DNA from: an uncultured Lachnospiraceae bacterium
GTDB lineage: Bacteria > Bacillota > Clostridia > Lachnospirales > Lachnospiraceae
Direction of reading: 5' to 3'
Length of the DNA stretch: 44,958 nucleotides
NCBI GenBank assembly: GCA_950097145.1
Contig: CATNCF010000024.1
Location: 1 to 44,958 of the forward strand
Below are positions 34,011-41,031 of this stretch, one piece after another (position 1 is the stretch's first letter; every line of letters begins with the position of its first letter). Under the pieces are notes generated by a model that saw only the letters and a list, made by a program, of their open reading frames with translations, did not search any database and was not told where the DNA came from. The translations under genes and the position numbers were made by a program.

Positions 34011-34040
34011 TTGTCGAAAATCTCGATATAACGGTATGAT
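34011..34040 (+). promoter_or_regulatory. Promoter of the surface protein gene
   Basis: TTGTCG (34011-34016), an 18-base spacer and TATGAT (34035-34040). The weak -35 and long spacer fit a promoter needing an activator. Confidence 0.55.
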
Positions 34041-34063
34041 AACAGTAAATTACAGGAATAGGA

Positions 34064-37000
34064 GTGAATAACATATTGAAAGATTGCAAGATAAACTGGA
34101 AAAAAGTACTTGTGATTCTACTGGCGGCGGCTGTTCTGTGCGGCTCTGATAATGTTTCCATTGTTACTAAGGCAGTGCAGGAAAACGGAGAGCAGATCCA
34201 AAATCTCTCTGGAACTGCCAGGACGGAAGTAACAAAGCTTTGGGTACACTGCCGTGCCGGCGGTATAACCTGGGCGCCAAATATGGATGTGTCTGATGAA
34301 CACATGCGTTCTGTCATTGATTTTAATGTACTTTATGGTGGAAGCGCTGATGAATTGGTACAGGATTCCTATCGTATTCAATGGATACAGGAAGATGGAA
34401 CCGTGCTCTCCGGAGCCCCAAAGAATGCAGGTAAATATACGGTAAAAGTGATTCTTGATCAAAGCCTGGCAGAAACGGCGGAGATGGTGGAAGGAAAGGA
34501 TAGTTTTACTTATACCATTCGCAAATTAAGTCTTACAAATGCAATTATCGGATTGTACGGGGAAAAAATGCCGGAATGGACTGGAGAGCCTGTGCTGCCA
34601 ACGAAACCATATCTGGCAAACAGCATTTATCGTCTGCCGGAAGATTCCTATGAGCTTCAGTTTGTGGAGGGTAAGAACTGCGTGGAGCCGGGAATGGGGT
34701 ATGTGAAAGCTATAGGAACAGGGCCGAATGTGGAGGGAGAGAAAGAATTTTCTTATCAGATTTCCAAAGCGCGTATAGACTTAGCCCCCATCCAGGAGGC
34801 GGTGCAAAAAGAATTTGTCTATGATGGCATGGGAAAACGTCCCATATTGGAAGAACCCTTAGAGGGAATACAGGAGATTCAATATGGAAATTATCATGAC
34901 AGTAATTTTAACAAGCTGGAAGGAATACCTAAAGATGCAGGGGATTATAAATGTTTTATACAACTGATCCCGGAAGATTCCGCTCATTATCGCAACGGCA
35001 CATGGTATCAGGATTATACCATTGAGCCACGGAAACTGGAGGCTGAGGTGCAGGTTGTAAAAAGCAGGGTATATGATACCAGCACAGGGGTAAAAACCCC
35101 GGAAACCACCGTGAAAAATCTGGTACAGGGAGATGAAGCTGCGCTGTCGGCACGGGCGGAATATGACACCAAACAGGCGGGGAAAAATAAGACAATTTCT
35201 ATCTCTTTTGCATTGAGCGGAAAAGACGCTGCAAATTATGCGTCGCCGGATGATTTCGTTCTTACAGACGGAGAGATTACCCCAAAGGAAGTCCAGGCAG
35301 AAAATATTGTCCTGCAGTCTTATTATTACAATGGAAGCCGGGAAGTACCTCTGGATGACACTGCCATAACAGATAAGAACCACTGGGTTCTTACTGGAGC
35401 ATACAGCAGCGTGGACGACGTGGCATTGGATAAGTCACAGGTAAGGGCATTTATGGAAGATGCAGATGTGGGAGAGCAAAAAACTGTTACATTTACCGGA
35501 TTAAAACTTACGGGAGCAGACAGCAGCAATTACAGTCTGGAACAGCCCAGGACGGCGGTGACCATCAGAAAGATTCTGTTTTCCAATGCAGTTTGGGTGG
35601 AACTGCCAGATTATCTGTATGGAAGTACAGTTCCTGAACCATCTTTGCCGCGCTATAAGGGAAATGGGGAAATTACTTATAAATTTAGGAAAGCAGGCAG
35701 TGAGGAAGAATACCAAGAGTGGAAAGAAATTGATTCCCAGACGTTAATGCCTGGAAAGTATGAAATCATTGCCCAGGTAACAGATACGGTCAATTTTGAA
35801 GGGGGGACTACTGTTTATCCCAAGGAATTTTATGTAAACTGGCTATCCCCCGAGCTTACCGGAACACAGAGCTGGGAGAAAACCTATGGAGATGCTCCTT
35901 TTTATCTGGACGCCGAACATAAGGGGGACGGACAGCTTCGTTATCAGGTTTCCCAGGGAGAAGACATACTGTCTGTAGATGCGGATGGCAAAGTGACGGT
36001 CAAAAAGCCGGGGGAAGCAGTTATCCAAGTGCTCTTTGACAAGACAGATTTTTATAGGGCTGACAGTATTTCGGTCAAAATTTCGGTGTCAAAAGCGGCG
36101 GGCAGAGCATCTGTTTCTCAGGAAGGATGGGTATACCATCCAAAAAACAGCAATGCAAAACTTCCGGTTCCAGTCTCAGAAACCAATGGGACCGATTGCG
36201 TTACGTATCAATATAAGCCAAAAGGTGCAAAAGATGATGCTTATACAACAGAACTTCCAGTAAATGCGGGGGAATATATAGTCAAGGCTGCTTTTGCGGA
36301 GACAGAAAATTATCAGGAAGTCAGCGCAGAGTCGGAATTTACCATTAAAAAAGCCCAGGCTCAAATTACAGGGTTGAACTGCCATTTGAAACGTTATGGG
36401 GATGCGCCGTTTGCACTGAATTTGAGTAAAGTCGGGGAAGGAAACTTAACATATGAGGTAGCTTCTGGCTCAGAGGTTGTGAAGATCGGAGAAGACGGAA
36501 TGGTAACGATTCAAAAAACAGGGCCGGCACATGTCATCGTATCAATGGCTGCCACACAGAACTATGAAGCCGCTGCAAATACAGAGGTTCAAATTATTAT
36601 TTCCCGGGGACAGGGAAAGGCAGGCGTAAAGCTTCAGGATTGGGAATACAGTCCTGACAATGCAAACGCAAAACAGCCTGTTCCAGAATCGGAAACAAAC
36701 GGTATTTCTCATGTCTCTTACTTGTATAAGGAAAGAAATGCAAAAGATGACACTTATACAGAGGAACTTCCGGTAAATGCAGGAGAATATACGGTGAAAG
36801 CCATTTTTGCAGAGACAGAAAATTACCTGGAAACAGAAGCAGAAACGGATTTTCAGATCTTTAAGAAAAAGAGCCCGGAAAATATTCCAGTAGGAGAGAG
36901 TGCAAAAATCAATGCGGGAAAAACGATGAATCACGTGAAAGAGCTTTCCCTTCCAGAAGGATGGTTCTGGAACGATCCGGATATGGAACTGGTTCCAGGC

Positions 37001-37753
37001 GGGATTGTGACTGTCTTGGCAGTTTATGGGGACAATGATAATTATGAACAATATCAGGCAGAGATTAAGATTAGCAAAGGGGTAGAAATTATCGAATCGG
37101 CAACTGACCAGGAATACATCATTGGGGAGGATCATAGTGCGGTTGTGAAGTGTACTGGGGCATTGGCAGAATTGAAAAGCGTGGAGACAGATGGTGTAAG
37201 TGTGGATGTTTCCAGTTATAGATTAGAAGAAGGATCTACGATCCTTACATTCCAAAAAGATTATCTTGACACCCTTTCTGTGGGCAGTCATAAGATCAGG
37301 CTGATTTATACGGCAGGAGAGGTAGAAACCGTTCTTCAGGTAAAGAAAAAAGAGGGCGGCGGAGATAATCAGGATCCCGGAAGTCAGGAGCCGGACAACA
37401 AGCCAGATACAAATGAGCCAGATCAAAATAAGCCAGACTGGATGGAACCAGATGATTCTAAGCTGGACATAGATTGGCCGGAGGATAACGAACCAGACAA
37501 TCAGGAACCGAAGCTTCCTAAGTCTGATACAACTCCTAAAAGCCAGATACTTGTCAGCCAGGCTTCGGGCAGTCAGACGCCTTCCAGCCCGGCCAATGGC
37601 GCTGATTCCTGTAATGGAACAGAAACTGTTAAAAGAACAGAGACCGGAGACAGCAGCCCATTGGGATGGTATGTCCTGCTGCTGTTTTCATCAGCGGCAG
37701 CGGCTGTGTATTTCGTGAAAAAGCGGGCAGGGAGAACAGGAACGCAGCGTTAA
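34064..37753 (+). CDS. Large repeat-containing cell-wall surface protein
   Basis: About 1229 residues. A basic N-terminus and hydrophobic stretch (WKKVLVILLAAAVLCGS) form a signal peptide. The body is a chain of Ig-like units of the MBG/YDG kind, recognisable by NAGKYTVKV, DAGDYKCFI and NAGEYTVKA strand motifs. Two adjacent copies of a unit of about 170 residues (from about 600 and 770) are clear repeats. The C-terminus has a Pro/Asp/Glu-rich wall-spanning region, then TETGDSSPLGW, a hydrophobic span (YVLLLFSSAAAAVYFV) and KKRAGR. This looks like a sortase signal, although LPxTG is not present as such. GTG 34064 is used; TTG 34076 after AGGAG is an alternative. Regulation by the adjacent LytTR system is likely. 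Confidence 0.85.
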   Translation: MNNILKDCKINWKKVLVILLAAAVLCGSDNVSIVTKAVQENGEQIQNLSGTARTEVTKLWVHCRAGGITWAPNMDVSDEHMRSVIDFNVLYGGSADELVQDSYRIQWIQEDGTVLSGAPKNAGKYTVKVILDQSLAETAEMVEGKDSFTYTIRKLSLTNAIIGLYGEKMPEWTGEPVLPTKPYLANSIYRLPEDSYELQFVEGKNCVEPGMGYVKAIGTGPNVEGEKEFSYQISKARIDLAPIQEAVQKEFVYDGMGKRPILEEPLEGIQEIQYGNYHDSNFNKLEGIPKDAGDYKCFIQLIPEDSAHYRNGTWYQDYTIEPRKLEAEVQVVKSRVYDTSTGVKTPETTVKNLVQGDEAALSARAEYDTKQAGKNKTISISFALSGKDAANYASPDDFVLTDGEITPKEVQAENIVLQSYYYNGSREVPLDDTAITDKNHWVLTGAYSSVDDVALDKSQVRAFMEDADVGEQKTVTFTGLKLTGADSSNYSLEQPRTAVTIRKILFSNAVWVELPDYLYGSTVPEPSLPRYKGNGEITYKFRKAGSEEEYQEWKEIDSQTLMPGKYEIIAQVTDTVNFEGGTTVYPKEFYVNWLSPELTGTQSWEKTYGDAPFYLDAEHKGDGQLRYQVSQGEDILSVDADGKVTVKKPGEAVIQVLFDKTDFYRADSISVKISVSKAAGRASVSQEGWVYHPKNSNAKLPVPVSETNGTDCVTYQYKPKGAKDDAYTTELPVNAGEYIVKAAFAETENYQEVSAESEFTIKKAQAQITGLNCHLKRYGDAPFALNLSKVGEGNLTYEVASGSEVVKIGEDGMVTIQKTGPAHVIVSMAATQNYEAAANTEVQIIISRGQGKAGVKLQDWEYSPDNANAKQPVPESETNGISHVSYLYKERNAKDDTYTEELPVNAGEYTVKAIFAETENYLETEAETDFQIFKKKSPENIPVGESAKINAGKTMNHVKELSLPEGWFWNDPDMELVPGGIVTVLAVYGDNDNYEQYQAEIKISKGVEIIESATDQEYIIGEDHSAVVKCTGALAELKSVETDGVSVDVSSYRLEEGSTILTFQKDYLDTLSVGSHKIRLIYTAGEVETVLQVKKKEGGGDNQDPGSQEPDNKPDTNEPDQNKPDWMEPDDSKLDIDWPEDNEPDNQEPKLPKSDTTPKSQILVSQASGSQTPSSPANGADSCNGTETVKRTETGDSSPLGWYVLLLFSSAAAAVYFVKKRAGRTGTQR

Positions 37754-37800
37754 GCTGCTTCTGTGGGAGTCTGCTATTTTTGGTAATGTTTTTAATAAGG

Positions 37801-37840
37801 AAAGCAGGAAATCTTAAAATTTAAGAAATCCTGCTTTTTT
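37801..37840. terminator. Terminator between the surface protein and larC
   Basis: GCAGGA and TCCTGC enclose an inner stem TCTTAAA/TTTAAGA with symmetric AA bulges; six T follow on the plus strand. Its position between converging genes suggests use from both sides. Confidence 0.8.
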
Positions 37841-37933
37841 CCATTTCACGTTTCGGTGCAAAAGCTGTTTCAATGGTTTGCAGTATCTAAGAGATTATCT
37901 TCAATAAGCGTTCATTATGTTCCTATAAGTTAC

Positions 37934-39289
37934 TTAAAGACTTTTCCTGCATATTTCCAGTGCCGTGTCATAAACCGTCTGGAACGGTACTTTGCACTGT
38001 CTGGCGGCAGCGGCTACATCTTCATATTCTGGTTTAAATTTGCTGATGCCGTAACCCGTGCTGATTTTAATTGTAATTTCTCCATAAACGGTGGAAATTT
38101 TACGGTATTGTGCATCTAATGCTCTGCGGTAACAAGGCTGGATGCGTATGCCCCGTGTAGCAGTATGGGTAAGGATCAGGCGGCTGAAACGGCTTTCCTC
38201 TGTAATATTGCACAGGACGGTTAAAAGTGTTCCCGGACGGTTTTTCTTCATATAAATTGAGGTGGTGTATACGTCAAGAGCTCCGGCTTCCCGCAGGAGA
38301 GTTACCGCATAGGCCACAGCTTCCGGGGTCATATCATCAAGATTGCAGGACAGTTCCAGAATCTGATCCAGGCTGTGGAATTGTTCTGTATAATAGTCTG
38401 GACGTGTTTCTTCTTCAGCCTGAAATTTCATCATTCCAGGAGAAAAGGAACCTGGCAGTTGTCTGGGAGAGGGAACCGGAAGGGCGTTTAATGAGCCAAG
38501 GAACGCCCGCAGGCAGTTTGCAGATTCGAAATCTTTGGTTCCCATTCCGTATCCAGTCCGTTCTACGGAAATAGGAGGCATGGGGATAAACTGGCTCACA
38601 AAATGTTTCAGGAGGGCCGCCCCGGTGGGGGTACATAATTCCCCTTTTATATTGCCTGCATAGATGGGAACGTCTTTGAGGATTTCCGCAGTGGCGGGGG
38701 TAGGAACAGGCAGGATGCCATGTGCGCAGCGGACGCTTCCGGTTCCTACATGGATAGGAGAAGCAATAATCTGTTCTGGGCTTAAATATTCAATTAAGAG
38801 ACAGCAGCCGACAACATCCATCAGGGCGTCCAGTGTTCCCACTTCATGAAAATGGATTTGGGAAATGTCTGTGTTATGGGCCAGGCTCTCTGCATTGCCA
38901 ATCAGGGTGTATACTGATTTGGCATGATCTTTTACACTATCAGAGATGGGGAGTTTGTCTATTCTTGCCAGCAGTTCTGGATAGCTGGTGTGAAGGTGGC
39001 CGAACGTACTTGTTTCGTCATGATGTGCATGGCTGTGTTCTGCAAAATGGGAGGAAGCAATATCTTCAGCGGGGGATTCTTCCTGTCCAAGGATCACAAC
39101 GTGCATTTTAGTTCCCCAGATTCCGCATTTTTCAGCAGGAGAAGCCTGTAACAGAATCTGGCTGGGGAGCAGGCTGTTCATGGTTTTCAAAAAGGATTCC
39201 TTCTGTGAATCTGATAAAAGTTCGTAAAGAGCACCCATAAGCATGTCGCCAGAAGCTCCCATGTTGCATTCAATAAAAAGTGTTTTCAT
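37934..39289 (-). CDS. larC: Nickel-pincer cofactor nickel insertase LarC
   Basis: LarC inserts nickel into the bis-thiocarboxylated pyridinium mononucleotide, the last step of the cofactor used by lactate racemase LarA and relatives. The protein begins LFIECNMGASGDMLMGAL, the DUF111/LarC signature. It carries a His-rich stretch (FAEHSHAHHDE), then HFHEVGTLDALMDVVG and GELCTPTGAALLKHF. The C-terminal half continues without a break (LSCNLDDMTPEAVAYAV). In Lactobacillus plantarum LarC is made through a programmed frameshift; here it is one uninterrupted frame of 451 residues. It overlaps larB by four bases with AGGAGG upstream. Confidence 0.93.
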   Translation of the reverse strand: MKTLFIECNMGASGDMLMGALYELLSDSQKESFLKTMNSLLPSQILLQASPAEKCGIWGTKMHVVILGQEESPAEDIASSHFAEHSHAHHDETSTFGHLHTSYPELLARIDKLPISDSVKDHAKSVYTLIGNAESLAHNTDISQIHFHEVGTLDALMDVVGCCLLIEYLSPEQIIASPIHVGTGSVRCAHGILPVPTPATAEILKDVPIYAGNIKGELCTPTGAALLKHFVSQFIPMPPISVERTGYGMGTKDFESANCLRAFLGSLNALPVPSPRQLPGSFSPGMMKFQAEEETRPDYYTEQFHSLDQILELSCNLDDMTPEAVAYAVTLLREAGALDVYTTSIYMKKNRPGTLLTVLCNITEESRFSRLILTHTATRGIRIQPCYRRALDAQYRKISTVYGEITIKISTGYGISKFKPEYEDVAAAARQCKVPFQTVYDTALEICRKSL

Positions 39290-40047
39290 GATTCATTACC
39301 TCCTATATGATTAATCATGCTGGCAAGATAGCCAGCGCCAAAACCGTTGTCAATATTTACTACGCTGACCCCGCTGGCACATGAGTTGAGCATGGAAAGA
39401 AGAGCGGAAAGTCCCTGGAAATTTGCCCCGTATCCCACGCTGGTGGGGACTGCGATTACCGGGCAGTCAGCCAGACCGCCGATAACGCTGGCAAGTGCGC
39501 CTTCCATGCCGGCCACAGCAATAATCACAGCAGCTTTTGAGATGATGTCCACATGGGACAAAAGCCTGTGAATTCCGGCAACCCCCACATCATACAAACG
39601 TTCCACTTTATTGCCCAGAACTTCTGCAGTGAGAGCCGCTTCCTCTGCCACGGGAATATCACTGGTTCCTCCGGTGGCAGCCACAATCATTCCGGATGCC
39701 GTAAGTACTTCAGCCCGGTTTACGATTCCAATCTGGGAAAGCTTATCATAAGTTAAGGAAAAACGCTGGGAGAGATATTCGGCGGATTTTTCTGAAAGCC
39801 GGGTGATCAGAATATTTTGCGGACAGTGGGAGAGCAGTGAAGAGACAATGCCCTCGATTTGTTCGGCAGTTTTTCCAGCACCGTAGATTACTTCAGGCGT
39901 TCCCTGACGGATTGTACGGTGATGATCAATTTTCGCATAGCCCAGATCCTCAAAAGGGCTGATTTTTAATTTTTCGTAAGCAGTATGGATGTCCAAGGTA
40001 CCATCCCTGACCTGCTGTAAGACAGATAATATTTGCTTTGATACCAT
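39286..40047 (-). CDS. larB: Pyridinium-3,5-biscarboxylate mononucleotide synthase LarB
   Basis: LarB carboxylates nicotinate adenine dinucleotide and hydrolyses it, the first step of nickel-pincer cofactor synthesis. About 253 residues, related to PurE in its C-terminal part. Landmarks are RQGTPEVIYGAGKT near residue 48, TGGTSDIPVAEEAALTAEVL near 125, VAGMEGALASVIGGL near 180 and PVIAVPTSVGYGANFQGLSA near 195. AGAGGG precedes the ATG. It is cotranscribed with larC, which it overlaps. Neither larE nor larA is in the window. Confidence 0.93.
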   Translation of the reverse strand: MVSKQILSVLQQVRDGTLDIHTAYEKLKISPFEDLGYAKIDHHRTIRQGTPEVIYGAGKTAEQIEGIVSSLLSHCPQNILITRLSEKSAEYLSQRFSLTYDKLSQIGIVNRAEVLTASGMIVAATGGTSDIPVAEEAALTAEVLGNKVERLYDVGVAGIHRLLSHVDIISKAAVIIAVAGMEGALASVIGGLADCPVIAVPTSVGYGANFQGLSALLSMLNSCASGVSVVNIDNGFGAGYLASMINHIGGNES

Positions 40048-40081
40048 TATACCCTCTTTTCTGCAGAATAAATCTGCTTAC

Positions 40082-40180
40082 TTTATTCCCGCGAGCAATG
40101 AGGAAAATAGCCATGTTTACATAGATATTTGACGAATGCCGCGAGGGTCAAAAACCCTGTTGCTTGAAGCGGGGGTTTGA
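40082..40180. repeat. Candidate intergenic repeat element
   Basis: The stretch starts TTTATTCCCGCGAGCAATG (40082-40100). A copy with one mismatch, in the opposite orientation, is at 31813-31831. CCCGC near one end can pair with GCGGG near the other, and a second GTCAAAAACCC/GGGTTTGA pairing lies at 40147-40180. This may be a small mobile or structured element; only its end is repeated within this window. Confidence 0.4.
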
Positions 40181-40441
40181 TTTATGAATAATTATAGGTT
40201 TTTCCCACAAAATAGTCAAGGAAGATACCGTTTTGAGATGCCGGTTTTTTGTGAAAAATTGGTTGAAATGACAAATTTTTCGATAATAACCGTTAAAAAA
40301 TGGCTGTTATCACAAAAGAAAAATAAAAAATGGGATAAAAAGGCACAAGGTACCTGTATTTAAGTGAGGGGATTGACGAAAATTTTGATGAAAAATCATT
40401 AGTTTTGGGCGTTTTTCTAGTAAGCGGAGGAAAGGAGGAAT

Positions 40442-40470
40442 TTGACAAAACTGAAAAATGGTGGCATAAT
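40442..40470 (+). promoter_or_regulatory. Promoter of the HPr-like gene
   Basis: A consensus TTGACA (40442-40447), a 17-base spacer and CATAAT (40465-40470) lie about 60 bases before the start codon. Confidence 0.65.
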
Positions 40471-40528
40471 TTCCGCAAGCTCAGAACAATGCAAGGAAAG
40501 AAATGCAAGGTAAGAAAGGATGAGGACT

Positions 40529-40756
40529 ATGAATGAAAAAATTATTAAGTTAGCAGATGCAGATGAAGTTTGTGATTTTGTAAGTGCTGCTGGTAAATGT
40601 GATTTTGATGTAGACATTTCTGACCAGCGCATGGTGATTGACGCTAAGTCTATTTTAGGAGTTATGGGACTTGGAATTGAAAAGGAACTTACAGTAAAAT
40701 ATGGTGGAGAAGATCTGAGCTTTGAAAATGTGTTGAATAAATACACTGTCGCTTAA
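40529..40756 (+). CDS. HPr-fold protein lacking the phosphorylatable histidine
   Basis: About 75 residues. The segment MVIDAKSILGVMGLGIEKEL matches the HPr region around regulatory Ser46 (consensus xxKSIMGVMSLGI). The usual active-site strand GxHARPA is absent; the equivalent position reads DADEVCDFVSAAGKCD, so it cannot accept phosphate from Enzyme I in the normal way. The Ser in the regulatory helix is present. I start at ATG 40529; an ATG at 40520 is closer to the AAGG and also possible. It is a single-gene unit with its own promoter and terminator. A regulatory rather than sugar-transport role is inference. Confidence 0.75.
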   Translation: MNEKIIKLADADEVCDFVSAAGKCDFDVDISDQRMVIDAKSILGVMGLGIEKELTVKYGGEDLSFENVLNKYTVA

Positions 40757-40795
40757 ATAATACTTGGCAGGACAACAGATATTTGAAGATTGAGG

Positions 40796-40839
40796 CTGTC
40801 GTCTCAGCGGTTTATAAGCCGCTGAGCGGCAGTTTTTTT
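40796..40839 (+). terminator. Intrinsic terminator of the HPr-like gene
   Basis: CTCAGCGG (40803-40810) pairs with CCGCTGAG (40819-40826), extended by CTGTCG/CGGCAG with one wobble, followed by seven T. Confidence 0.92.
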
Positions 40840-40924
40840 GTCTTATAAGATTTCAGAAAGACAACAGATTTGCAGTTCCCTTACATATTTTTTCAAGCAC
40901 AATATGGCGTCCATTGGAAAGTGA

Positions 40925-40954
40925 TTGACATTTATGACACAAACAGGGTAAGAT
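40925..40954 (+). promoter_or_regulatory. Promoter of the nuclease-helicase gene
   Basis: Consensus TTGACA (40925-40930), an 18-base spacer and TAAGAT (40949-40954) lie about 80 bases before the ATG at 41032. Confidence 0.6.
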
Positions 40955-41031
40955 TTATGAATAAGGCAGCCTTGGATTTTCATAAATTCAAAAATAATGA
41001 AGATGATATGGATTGCAAAGAGGAGAAATAC

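Larger units (their letters stand above)
33924..34047. repeat. Thirteen-base inverted repeat carrying the two divergent -10 boxes
   Basis: TACTGTTATCATA (33924-33936) and TATGATAACAGTA (34035-34047) are perfect inverted copies 98 bases apart. Each contains the TATGAT used as -10 for one of the two divergent genes, so both promoters share an identical core and downstream flank. Confidence 0.8.
40048..40528. other. Long intergenic region between larB and the HPr-like gene
   Basis: AT-rich and apparently non-coding. It holds a structured repeat-like stretch at 40082-40180, a weak hairpin near 40282-40310 (GATAATAACC/GGCTGTTATC), and the promoter at 40442-40470. A 59-codon open frame at 40184-40363 is probably not a gene. 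No convincing larB promoter could be fixed. Confidence 0.5.

Noticed and set aside
40184..40363. 59-codon open frame
   Set aside because: Only a GGGGG run as ribosome site, AT-rich low-complexity Lys-heavy content and no recognisable family.
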